Origin: Curvivirga aplysinae
Lineage (GTDB): Bacteria > Pseudomonadota > Alphaproteobacteria > UBA8366 > Aestuariispiraceae
DNA: 33,174 nt
Direction: 5' to 3'
Assembly (NCBI RefSeq): GCF_009711445.1
Contig: NZ_SMMC01000186.1
Span: forward strand, 1 to 33,174
The position numbers and the translations under genes were made by a program. Under the pieces are notes generated by a model. The model saw only the letters and a list, made by a program, of their open reading frames with translations. It did not search any database and was not told the DNA's origin. This document shows positions 14,883 through 22,436 of the stretch, piece by piece (within the stretch, counting starts at the first letter, position 1; each line of letters starts with the position of its first letter).

Positions 14883-14905
14883 TTTCAGATAAGCCTTATC
14901 TGAAA
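14883..14905. repeat. 10-bp-stem palindrome with ATAA-GCC-TTAT core
   Basis: Arms 14883-14892 and 14896-14905 (TTTCAGATAA and its complement) flank GCC. An A-run follows on the plus strand, so it is not a plus-strand terminator. Confidence 0.85.
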
Positions 14906-15038
14906 AAAAGATTATTCCTTTTTCAAAATTGCGCAAGATACAGAAACTATGTAGCATAAAAACACCCGATGTAATGATTCCGGTTTGGTCTATAGTGCCA
15001 TCCATTGACCTACCCTACATTCCTCACTACCTTAAGGT

Positions 15039-15275
15039 ATGCGCTATTTACTATTACTCCTTTTCTTTGTGACTCCTGCCATGGCAGAAGAAGAGCCTAT
15101 TTGGGTTCAGAAGGAGGCGATATGCGTTCATATCCATCCTGAATATCAGGAAGAATGGGGAGGAAAGATGGCTACCTTCCTTCCACCGTTCACCAAGCAA
15201 AACATTGATACCTTCAAATTTATCATTGAAACCAATGAAGGTTACTTAAGACATTGTAGAAATGACGCAACCTAA
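15039..15275 (+). CDS. Small secreted protein
   Basis: This 78-residue protein has a clean signal peptide (MRYLLLLLFFVTPAMA, cleavage after Ala16). The mature 62 residues contain two cysteines (C29, C73) that could form one disulfide, with an acidic start (EEEP). It is on the plus strand between minus-strand virion genes and its end overlaps the gp20-like gene by 4 bp. The Shine-Dalgarno is poor (AAGG almost touching the ATG). Plus-strand orientation suggests a moron expressed in the lysogen. Function is unknown; a periplasmic role is inferred. Confidence 0.6.
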   Translation: MRYLLLLLFFVTPAMAEEEPIWVQKEAICVHIHPEYQEEWGGKMATFLPPFTKQNIDTFKFIIETNEGYLRHCRNDAT

Positions 15276-16801
15276 TAGGTCTTATTGTTTCTGAAATCCT
15301 CTTTAGAAAAACTCCGCCCACCCTGCGGCCTTCCACCCACGCCACTTTGAGGCCTTAACTGTGGCATATCTGCAGTTTCCTTCGGCACCCACTCCCCATT
15401 TCTAACAACAATTTCTGTACCATCTGGCATAACTGCTATTGGTTCGTCTGCTGTTGGAGCTTGTGCTTGCTGCGTATGATAGGGAATACCATCTTTGTTT
15501 ACACTTGGATTAGCGACAGCCATTACTTCCGGTTCAAGATCAAGAGGTGGCATTGAAATCATTTCATCGAACCAATCATCCTCGGCCCCCTCCAATGTAC
15601 CATTCTGTCTCCTAAACTGGCGATAAAACTGAAACTTCCCTATATCTCTTTGAGCTAACTGTTTAGCGACTTTAATAAGGTATTTCTGTGCTTCTGGTGT
15701 ATTCCCCAAAGTTGCTACTGTTTCCATGATGCGTTCAGCGTCTTTGTCGGTTTGGGGTCCTTTTTGCTGTGCAAGTTTTTCCAGAACCATGTTACCCATC
15801 AGGCCAGAGAATTGTTGGCTTTCAGTAAAGTTCTGAACCACGCTATCCGGATCAAGTCCAACCCATTGAGCAATATTACCAACAGCTTGCTTGAGGCCCA
15901 TAGGCAAGGTTTCACCCGGCTTCAAACTATCGAGCACTTTTTCCGCGCCCTGAAGACTGTAGAGACTTGTTTGTGAAGATGTCGCTGTATCTCTAATCCC
16001 TTCGTAGTTACTTACCAGAGACTTGCTCCACTGCTTTTGTTCTTCTCCTACATCATGCGTGACGTTATTAACCGTAACACCGCGCCCCTTACTAACACCT
16101 GCGGCGACCTGATCATATCCCGCCTGAGTAATAAGGCCATTTTTTAAATCTTGGCCCGCTTTTGCTAATGTCGTCTGCGGCTTAGGCTGATCCATAGGCG
16201 GTACATAACCCTCTAACTCACGCGGCTCTCCATATTCGTTAAGTTGCACATAAACAACTTCGCCCGTATCAGGATCAACCATCTTTGTAGCTTTCCCGTA
16301 CTTCTCAGGGTCCATCATGGAGTTGGCCATATTATTCATGGTTTCGAAGAGTTGAGGATTGTAACTCTCTGGCAGTTCCCCCATCGGAATACCAGATTGA
16401 GCGACAAGCTGTTTAAACCCTGCATATGCTTCCGCCTTCTGCTCTTCTGTATGATCTGGATTATCCATAAAAGCCATCATACTTTTTGTGATGCGGGAGA
16501 CAGGCGCTGCGGTATCTTTATGCTTGTTCCACTTATCTTTCCAATCCGCTCTTTTCTTCTGGTTGTGCAATTCATTCATGCTATGACCAGCTTGCCCGTC
16601 TACCTTATATGCCGCATCAATAGCGCCTTGAGGGTCGGTTCTAAGTTGATTGTATAACGGGCTCAGAGCATTCCTGACTTCCGTATTTCGTGCCGTTTCT
16701 TTATTATCCATTTCAAGACGGTCATTCATCAAAGCATTACGTCTGTTGCTTATTCTGTTTCGATCATTTTTAGCTAGATCAACTTGAAGAAAATTGCTCA
16801 T
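15272..16801 (-). CDS. P22 gp20-like DNA transfer protein
   Basis: This 509-residue protein is read from ATG 16799-16801, which has GGTGGAT upstream; a GTG three codons earlier is less likely. It is highly polar and helical, rich in Gln/Asn/Lys, with no enzyme motif, and ends in a Pro/Gly-rich tail (LRPQSGVGGRPQGGRSF). It follows the gp7-like gene after a short gap, as gene 20 follows gene 7 in P22. Such proteins are packed in the virion and ejected with DNA. Similarity is mainly positional, so the specific gp20 label is tentative. Confidence 0.62.
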   Translation of the reverse strand: MSNFLQVDLAKNDRNRISNRRNALMNDRLEMDNKETARNTEVRNALSPLYNQLRTDPQGAIDAAYKVDGQAGHSMNELHNQKKRADWKDKWNKHKDTAAPVSRITKSMMAFMDNPDHTEEQKAEAYAGFKQLVAQSGIPMGELPESYNPQLFETMNNMANSMMDPEKYGKATKMVDPDTGEVVYVQLNEYGEPRELEGYVPPMDQPKPQTTLAKAGQDLKNGLITQAGYDQVAAGVSKGRGVTVNNVTHDVGEEQKQWSKSLVSNYEGIRDTATSSQTSLYSLQGAEKVLDSLKPGETLPMGLKQAVGNIAQWVGLDPDSVVQNFTESQQFSGLMGNMVLEKLAQQKGPQTDKDAERIMETVATLGNTPEAQKYLIKVAKQLAQRDIGKFQFYRQFRRQNGTLEGAEDDWFDEMISMPPLDLEPEVMAVANPSVNKDGIPYHTQQAQAPTADEPIAVMPDGTEIVVRNGEWVPKETADMPQLRPQSGVGGRPQGGRSFSKEDFRNNKTY

Positions 16802-16802
16802 T

Positions 16803-17411
16803 CTATCCACCGTATGCGTAATGTAGATTATTGATGCCCTGCGTTAAGGCATTCGCCCTATTGGCGTATGATGTGCCGCGTGCGTTACCAGCTGTGATAG
16901 CGGCATTTCCGATATTGCCAGCCCCTGCGAAAGATAATGCATTTTGATTTTGCATTGATACATGGCCTAATCCAGCCATAGAGCGGAGGGAGTTTGTATG
17001 ATTGTTATACTCGCCTGAAGCTTCACTACCTGCGTAATCAAGTATCCTTTTTGTTTGAGCCCCACTATTCAAGCGACCAATAGAAGACGCAGATTTATCT
17101 AAGGCATCAATACTTTTTCCGATACGATACTCAAAGCCCGGGGTTTCATAGAAATTTGCCATTGCAGTGGCAGCACGTTCCTCGCGTGTACCGGGAGCAC
17201 CTTTGTAATCAAGACCACTCAAAGCTGAGAGATGGTTTAAGGCGTTATATCCGGCCTCTCTATATGGCTCGCTGTCTTTGCGTGCCAATTCCACTGCTTT
17301 ATTCTGCGCATCAATTGCTGCGTTCGTTCCGCTCTGAATAGCGCTAGCTTGCTTTTTTGCGGCTTGGTAATTTAACAAACCACCTGCTGCTGCTGCCCAA
17401 AAATCACTCAT
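16803..17411 (-). CDS. P22 gp7-like DNA transfer protein
   Basis: This 202-residue protein has an Ala/Gly-rich N-terminus (AAAAGGLLNYQAAKKQASAI), a central block DSEPYREAGYNALNHLSALSGL and a later TPGFEYRIGKSIDALDKSAS. These blocks are typical of gp7-like ejection proteins of many podoviruses and related phages. The C-terminus is rich in Asn/Ala/Gly (GNIGNAAITAGNARG). Expected role: forms part of the channel or complex ejected into the periplasm ahead of the DNA. It overlaps the upstream gene by 4 bp. Confidence 0.75.
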   Translation of the reverse strand: MSDFWAAAAGGLLNYQAAKKQASAIQSGTNAAIDAQNKAVELARKDSEPYREAGYNALNHLSALSGLDYKGAPGTREERAATAMANFYETPGFEYRIGKSIDALDKSASSIGRLNSGAQTKRILDYAGSEASGEYNNHTNSLRSMAGLGHVSMQNQNALSFAGAGNIGNAAITAGNARGTSYANRANALTQGINNLHYAYGG

Positions 17412-17731
17412 GGCTGGTTCTCCAATAATCCTGCATTTCTCATATGTTGCTTAAGCTCATTCACGGAAGCCGTTAGAGCATTGATACTTGTGGCAAGCTT
17501 TTCGATATCAGTGCTATCTCCCTCTGCAACCTCAGTCGGCAAAGCATCGGCACTTGCAACAGCCATTTTCACCAATCCAGATTTGCTTGTCGTCGCGGCT
17601 TGCAACTCGGCAATTGCTTGATCCAATCCTTGCTTGGTCACTAACGTCAGAAACACAGCCCAAAACCATTTAGTGACATTAGGACCTAGAGCTTTAATCT
17701 CTTGTGGTGGTGGTGGAAAGTTAACGCTCAC
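17408..17731 (-). CDS. Small virion-region protein, 107 aa
   Basis: The frame opens at a TTG (17758), but GTG at 17729-17731 is preferred because AAGGAG sits 7 nt before it. The product starts with a proline run (NFPPPPQEIKALG) and a hydrophobic stretch (WFWAVFLTLV), then an Ala/Thr-rich region and a C-terminal coil (SINALTASVNELKQHM). It overlaps the gp10-like gene by 11 nt. It takes the place where P22 has genes 26 and 14. It is too short for a normal tail needle, but the coiled coil makes a needle-related or assembly role conceivable. Confidence 0.6.
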   Translation of the reverse strand: MSVNFPPPPQEIKALGPNVTKWFWAVFLTLVTKQGLDQAIAELQAATTSKSGLVKMAVASADALPTEVAEGDSTDIEKLATSINALTASVNELKQHMRNAGLLENQP

Positions 17732-19118
17732 TGACACTCTCCTTGGTATCCATGGCAAGTATCACAACACGAACGGGGTCAGTTATCGTTACCTCATAGA
17801 CGCGCTTCTTGAACATGCCTAGACGGGTCCATTTACATACCCAACCATACTCGCCTTGCTTACCCATAGAAGCCCAAACCTCATTAGACCATGTGGCTCC
17901 GTTGTTATCTGACCAACGCAACATAGCTTGCGGGTCTTCCCCCTGTCCGTTACCCGTACCGACGCCACTTTCCATTTCCAGTATTAGCTCCGATTGGGAT
18001 ACATTGGCGTTTTCTGCATGGATTATTGGGCTTGTGATAATACGGGGTATTTCGGTGCCATTTTCGGTATATTCATCTTGATCTAGAATATAGATGTTGC
18101 CGTTATAGGCATCCCCCATAACCACTTCGCGGAAAGCCCTTACAGCACCTGTAGCATCGCTTGCAACTGTTGATACCCGCCAATTTGGCAACCCATATGA
18201 TAGACGCTCGTGCCATAATTGTGTTGCGAGATCATAGCACCATGTCGCCTCGGCAAAGGTAAGCACATAAAAGAGATGTCCGTTTTGTGAATAAGTAAAA
18301 GCAACTGCCTGCTCAGGATTTTTATAAGACTCAAACACTTCTTCAATGGCATGAGTAGAAATTCTTACGGGCTGTCGTCCTGTCGCCTGATACACCATAA
18401 AGTCAGAGCCTAGCCAGAAAACGCTACCATCAGCCTTGGCAACTGATTGACCTGCCAAGCACCCCTTCTCGATCACACCATCAGGGAAGCGCTCAAACGG
18501 GAAATTACTGTCACCAGTATTCCACCAAACCTCAATGGTCTTTTCCCCCATCAGCCAAACTTCACGATTACTTACAATCACACCAACCAGGTCGTCGGGA
18601 TGACTTTCAGCTGTGGCATAATCCAAACCGTCATACTCTTTAAACTTTTGAAGTTTAGAGATGGCCCATCGACCTTGTTCACGGGTGTAAATGGCATATC
18701 CATCTAAATAAGCCAGAGAACGTGCCTTTACAAAATCCTCATCTGTAATTTCAGTGACAATACCGCCTTCAATGACATATCCTTTTTCGCCGGATCGAAT
18801 CATTGTCTCGGCAAGGTTCTGAATAATATCAACCGTCCCCGTTCCGGGTATGTCACCAATCTTAATCACGGTCATATCAGCCGAGATTGAATACAACTCT
18901 TCGCCACTAACGGCAAAAAGAACATCATCCCACATATGCAGTCCGCGAATAGGTCCATCGCCAACTGTCTTAAATAACTTTAATCCGGGTGTGCCAATAA
19001 AGGCCATCTTGGCGTAAGCATTGGGTGGCTGAATTTCGGGATAGATATTCACAAGGCGTTGCGTAGCTATCGCTCTGGATCGAGTTTGATAGCTATCTGT
19101 GGAAGGCGGAAATCTCAT
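17721..19118 (-). CDS. P22 gp10-like DNA stabilisation protein
   Basis: This 465-residue protein begins MRFPPSTDSYQTRSRAIATQ and continues RLVNIYPEI, the typical opening of packaged-DNA stabilisation proteins (P22 gp10 family), and is near the P22 length of 472. The body is rich in beta strands and Trp, with repeated blade-like segments (for example DVLFAVSGEELYSI). gp10 closes the portal after packaging and forms the tail hub where fibres attach. The gene lies after gp4 and one unknown gene, matching P22 order. Confidence 0.85.
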   Translation of the reverse strand: MRFPPSTDSYQTRSRAIATQRLVNIYPEIQPPNAYAKMAFIGTPGLKLFKTVGDGPIRGLHMWDDVLFAVSGEELYSISADMTVIKIGDIPGTGTVDIIQNLAETMIRSGEKGYVIEGGIVTEITDEDFVKARSLAYLDGYAIYTREQGRWAISKLQKFKEYDGLDYATAESHPDDLVGVIVSNREVWLMGEKTIEVWWNTGDSNFPFERFPDGVIEKGCLAGQSVAKADGSVFWLGSDFMVYQATGRQPVRISTHAIEEVFESYKNPEQAVAFTYSQNGHLFYVLTFAEATWCYDLATQLWHERLSYGLPNWRVSTVASDATGAVRAFREVVMGDAYNGNIYILDQDEYTENGTEIPRIITSPIIHAENANVSQSELILEMESGVGTGNGQGEDPQAMLRWSDNNGATWSNEVWASMGKQGEYGWVCKWTRLGMFKKRVYEVTITDPVRVVILAMDTKESVSER

Positions 19119-19124
19119 ATGCTT

Positions 19125-19796
19125 CTACCAGCTTGGCCCAAAGCCACCAGTATTATCGCCACCTTTTGACCCTGACTGACTACCTTCATTTTGACCGCCA
19201 AGACCATTACCAGAATTAACATCCCTACCAGCAATTTCATTTCTGCTTGCTGCTTCGCGATTGGCATCCCTCAGAGCTTTCGAGCCATACCCCCCAATAC
19301 CTTGAACACCAACTGAAGAAGCTGTCTTTCCGGCAAGTTCCCGAGATGCCTTTTCATTCTGTCGCCCATATCCATCACCGAACAAACCAAAAGTGATCTC
19401 GTTAAAAAAAGCACTTACTGGATTGAAGTTTGTCGGCTGCAGGTCCTTATCTAGATGACTATAATCATTCTTAAAGGTTTCATTTAAGGTATCCATGCGC
19501 GCGCCTGCTGCCTTTCCAATAAAGGAGGCGCCCGGAATGGGTGTAATTGCCCCCAACACCGTACCGACATTCTCATACCCCACCTCGCCTAAGTCGTCCA
19601 AACTGCCATTAGTAGGGGTGTGATCAGACCCACGCCCCTCACCGTTGCGCCCTTTAAATGAAGATTGACTTGAGGCTCTTGGCACTGCGCCAACTCTCAA
19701 AGCGTTTGTTGGTGTTTTCGGCTCAACAGGTCTAAGGCTTGTTAATACCTTTGCGCCGTTAAAGCCCGTCTTTCCTGTATAGAGTGCGTTTGACAT
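19125..19796 (-). CDS. Gly/Ser-rich protein between gp4 and gp10
   Basis: This 223-residue protein has low-complexity ends: Ser/Arg/Thr-rich near residues 28-70 and Gly/Ser/Asn-rich at the C-terminus (NSGNGLGGQNEGSQSGSKGG). A middle section (GAITPIPGASFIGKAAGARM) is amphipathic. Its ATG shares one base with the upstream stop (TAATG), so translation is coupled. P22 has no obvious counterpart here. It could be a virion or ejection protein; no family is recognised. Confidence 0.65.
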   Translation of the reverse strand: MSNALYTGKTGFNGAKVLTSLRPVEPKTPTNALRVGAVPRASSQSSFKGRNGEGRGSDHTPTNGSLDDLGEVGYENVGTVLGAITPIPGASFIGKAAGARMDTLNETFKNDYSHLDKDLQPTNFNPVSAFFNEITFGLFGDGYGRQNEKASRELAGKTASSVGVQGIGGYGSKALRDANREAASRNEIAGRDVNSGNGLGGQNEGSQSGSKGGDNTGGFGPSW

Positions 19797-20182
19797 TAGA
19801 AATACCTTCTATGAGCAATCATACTTGTTAACGTTGCATCATGCGAAGTATTAGGTAGTGAGAAATACTTTGATGCGAACAATGCTGAACCTTGGTCAGC
19901 TTTCTTAGCAATAGTAAGTGTTAGGGGCTGGTTAAAAGTATCTGTTAATTGGACCGCTAAAAGGTATCCCGTTCCTTGCAACAAAGAATCTGGATGAGGA
20001 AAGTCATCGGTGGCTTTGAGAGTAGTGTGCTCAAAATCCAAAGTTTCAGACATAGCGGCAAGCATATCATTCAATGCCTCAACACCATCTGCCATATCCG
20101 CTGCCGAAACTGATTGCCCTGCAGCAACTACCTTCAGATGCCGCAGAGCTCTTTCAACTACCTTACTTACTTTTGTCGGCAT
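19796..20182 (-). CDS. P22 gp4-like tail accessory / head completion protein
   Basis: This 128-residue helical protein has VERALRHLKVVAAGQSVSA followed by DGVEALNDMLAAMSET, the conserved opening of the P22 gp4 tail accessory factor family, and is close to P22 gp4 length (166) minus its C-terminal tail. gp4 binds below the portal and starts tail assembly. Its start overlaps the 45-residue gene by 20 nt and its own Shine-Dalgarno is poor, suggesting coupling to that small gene. Confidence 0.78.
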   Translation of the reverse strand: MPTKVSKVVERALRHLKVVAAGQSVSAADMADGVEALNDMLAAMSETLDFEHTTLKATDDFPHPDSLLQGTGYLLAVQLTDTFNQPLTLTIAKKADQGSALFASKYFSLPNTSHDATLTSMIAHRRYF

Positions 20183-20300
20183 TTTTCAGCTTTGCTGGCG
20201 TATCCACCCAACCTTGTGGCAACTTACCATCTTCGAAGATTTTTCCCTTTGGATGATCTTTGTGATACCCCCATGCAGGGGATTTATTTTGTTCTGACAT
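20163..20300 (-). CDS. Short protein between coat and gp4, 45 aa
   Basis: This short frame starts at ATG 20298-20300 with AGGAG 8 nt upstream and stops at TAA 20163-20165. The product begins MSEQNKSPAWGYHKDHPKGK and continues IFEDGKLPQGWVDTPAK. It is compact, with two Trp residues and many Lys/Gly/Pro, and no membrane segment. It overlaps the gp4-like start by 20 nt and follows a hairpin after the coat gene. Good ribosome binding and coupling make it a real gene. Its place suggests a head-completion or assembly role; no family is known to me. Confidence 0.75.
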   Translation of the reverse strand: MSEQNKSPAWGYHKDHPKGKIFEDGKLPQGWVDTPAKLKNADKSK

Positions 20301-20317
20301 ATATTTTCTCCTAGAAA

Positions 20318-20341
20318 CACGAACGGCCCCCGAAGGAGCCG
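20318..20341 (-). terminator. UUCG-loop hairpin after coat gene
   Basis: On the minus strand CGGCTCC-TTCG-GGGGCCG pairs over 7 positions (one G-U) with a C(UUCG)G tetraloop. The following TTCGTGTTTC is only a weak U-tract, so it may be a leaky terminator or an mRNA stabiliser that keeps coat expression above that of downstream genes. Confidence 0.65.
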
Positions 20342-20367
20342 CATCGTGTAAGGTTATTGATTGAAGA

Positions 20368-21600
20368 TTAACCGCTAAAGCGATGTGCTAAGCGAGGGTC
20401 AATAGTTGTGGTTCCAAAAAGAACATCTAGTCGCCATTTAGAGACATCATTCCCGCCATCGTAAACAGGGATCAGTCTCACACTCAAACCTTTATAGGTT
20501 TGACGTGATACCTGAACGGCCCCCGGAGGAGCGACCAGCGGTACAGACGTTAAGGCGAAGGCTTTCTTGTTGAATGTGATATTCTGACGATATCCTTGTC
20601 CGCCCGTTCCCATTACAGTAATTACAGCATTATCTGCAGGAGAAGCACTCACGGTCTTAAATGCGCCTTCTGAAACGATGGCGGGAGAAATGGTTAGTTC
20701 TGCATTACCTGCACCATCAGAATCAGCGTTGGACTTAACCACAAACTGACGCAAGAATGGCAAGGTCGCTTTTGTTACAGGGTTAACAGCAAATACGCCT
20801 TCTATGGTAAATACATCACCCTTGTTTAGGATGCCATTCGTAGAGGCATCCCAACCATCGGTAGACAGGGTTTGTTGGCCTGTATCCTTAACAGTTTCGT
20901 ACGCAACGTTCTGACTAGCCCCTTTTACTAAAGGTGTGCCCGCTGCTACCCCGACAACATGAGTAGGTACGTTTTGGGCCATATTAGTATCTACACCGCC
21001 AATTTTGCCTAGATGCCCATTTCGATAAGCGCCTTTGGCAGCGTCTTGGATGTAAAGGGATGTCTGAGAGCCCAATAAGCCCCAGTGATCACTAGGGGAT
21101 AAAATACTACAGCGATCTGCCGTAGGGTTCGCCATCTCGTCCATACGTTCGATAGGCCGAGCATAGCTGGCATATGATTCTACCTTATTGCCCGGGGTTC
21201 CTACCCAAGACGGAATATCTTTATAGAGTTCCATCACATCCATATCGATATTATTTGCCAGCTGAACCATTGCAGGTTTAATTACACGCTCTGAAAGCTT
21301 CTTAATGCTTAGGGTTAAGTCAGTGGAACTGAACTTAAAATCAATCCCCCGCATTTTATCCACCCGTACAGTGCGCTTACCTTCCACAACATCTTGCGTA
21401 GACATTGTTTCACCTTCACGTACTGTAAAGTCTGTAGGCACGCGAAAACTTACCGTATCGCCGGGTTCGTAGCCGTTCTGCGATTGAGTAAAGTCTTCCT
21501 CATAGCCACGGAAAACCTTTTTCGCAGCTACTAATTCGTTATCCAAAATCATCACAGCTTCTTTGGTGATGATATCGGCTGTTAATGTTGTATTAGCCAT
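20368..21600 (-). CDS. Major capsid protein, P22 coat (gp5) family
   Basis: This 410-residue protein matches the P22 coat family. N-terminal MANTTLTADIITKEAVMILD and LVAAKKVFRGYEEDF are characteristic, as are the blocks YEPGDTVSFRVP and SIKKLSERVIKPAMVQLANN. P22 coat has 430 residues. It forms the icosahedral shell of the HK97 fold. It follows the scaffold gene by 14 bp and is followed by a stable hairpin, in keeping with high expression. Confidence 0.92.
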   Translation of the reverse strand: MANTTLTADIITKEAVMILDNELVAAKKVFRGYEEDFTQSQNGYEPGDTVSFRVPTDFTVREGETMSTQDVVEGKRTVRVDKMRGIDFKFSSTDLTLSIKKLSERVIKPAMVQLANNIDMDVMELYKDIPSWVGTPGNKVESYASYARPIERMDEMANPTADRCSILSPSDHWGLLGSQTSLYIQDAAKGAYRNGHLGKIGGVDTNMAQNVPTHVVGVAAGTPLVKGASQNVAYETVKDTGQQTLSTDGWDASTNGILNKGDVFTIEGVFAVNPVTKATLPFLRQFVVKSNADSDGAGNAELTISPAIVSEGAFKTVSASPADNAVITVMGTGGQGYRQNITFNKKAFALTSVPLVAPPGAVQVSRQTYKGLSVRLIPVYDGGNDVSKWRLDVLFGTTTIDPRLAHRFSG

Positions 21601-21614
21601 TTCCTCAACTTTCT

Positions 21615-22418
21615 TTAATCGTTGGATTCACGCCACTTCACATATTCTCCCATCGACATATCTTTAGGGTCCTTATTAGGATTATCCCCTCCCTTTACCA
21701 ATGGTGTGGGTGGCGTGGATTTAGTTGGTGTTGGGGCAGGTTTGGTGGTTAGTTTTGCACCAATTCTACCCATTTCTTGAATTGCAGCGATGGGACTCAT
21801 TTCAGCTATTCGCGCCGAAAGCTCAGGATTCTTTCCAAGATGATAAGCAACCTTATGACCACCTTTCATCTCAAGAAGGGTCTCAGCCATCACAGGCGAA
21901 ATAGGCAAGTCATGGTGAAAGACCTTTTCAAAATCTGCGAACTCATCAATTCCACTATCTAAGAGCGCTTCTTGCTTTTCCTGATAAGTTCGAATTTGAT
22001 CTTGTTGAATTTGCTTTTGCTCAGCGTCACTTGATGCCTGCTCACGCTCTAAACGCTTCCGTTCGGCACCATACTCACCAAGAGCAATATGATAATCGTC
22101 GATATCTTCGAAATCTTCTGACTTTGGGCGCTCCAACTTCACCGGCTCTTGTGGAGGTGTCGGTTGTTGATTACGCAAGGCTTCCACTTCGGCACGTAAA
22201 CGTGCGTTTTGGCGTTCAAGCTTGCCCGGTCTGTTACGTTTTGGCTTTTCTTCTTCGCCACTCTCCTGATCGGTATCCTCACCGTTCTCAGGTTGTTCAT
22301 TTTCGGGGTCCGATACTTCCTCCCCCTGATCAAGTTCTTCGCCTTGATCTACTTCGTCAGGCAACCGTTGATCTTCAATTGCATCCGGATTTACGTCTTC
22401 CATATCTTCAATGTGCAT
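21615..22418 (-). CDS. Scaffolding protein
   Basis: This 267-residue protein is very acidic in residues 1-60 (runs of Asp/Glu such as DQGEELDQGEEVSDPENEQ), then has a long helical charged region (residues 75-180) and a Thr/Pro linker (KPAPTPTKSTPPTP) before a short C-terminal segment that would bind coat protein. Position between portal and coat is that of P22 gene 8, a 303-residue scaffold. AAAGGAAG precedes the ATG. The function is to direct procapsid assembly and then leave. Confidence 0.85.
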   Translation of the reverse strand: MHIEDMEDVNPDAIEDQRLPDEVDQGEELDQGEEVSDPENEQPENGEDTDQESGEEEKPKRNRPGKLERQNARLRAEVEALRNQQPTPPQEPVKLERPKSEDFEDIDDYHIALGEYGAERKRLEREQASSDAEQKQIQQDQIRTYQEKQEALLDSGIDEFADFEKVFHHDLPISPVMAETLLEMKGGHKVAYHLGKNPELSARIAEMSPIAAIQEMGRIGAKLTTKPAPTPTKSTPPTPLVKGGDNPNKDPKDMSMGEYVKWRESND

Positions 22419-22436
22419 TTATCTTCCTTTCGGTAC

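Larger units (their letters stand above)
14646..15038. other. Gene-free region with palindromes and a direct repeat
   Basis: No coding frame is supported in these 393 bp. It contains a small palindrome AGCTCAATTTTGAGCT (14649-14664), three strong palindromes (listed separately) and an 18-bp imperfect direct repeat TCTATAG-NN-CCATCCATT at 14675-14692 and 14989-15006. None of the palindromes is followed by a clear U-tract on either strand, so simple terminators do not explain them. The second copy of the direct repeat lies 32 bp before the secreted-protein gene at 15039. Confidence 0.7.

Noticed and set aside
14772-14905. CRISPR array or protelomerase hairpin site
   Set aside because: The three palindromes are not evenly spaced repeats with spacers, no cas or protelomerase gene is seen, and integration in tRNA-Phe argues against a linear plasmid prophage.
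16244-16657. 137-codon plus-strand reading frame
   Set aside because: Shadow of the gp20-like gene; no ribosome site and no plausible domain.
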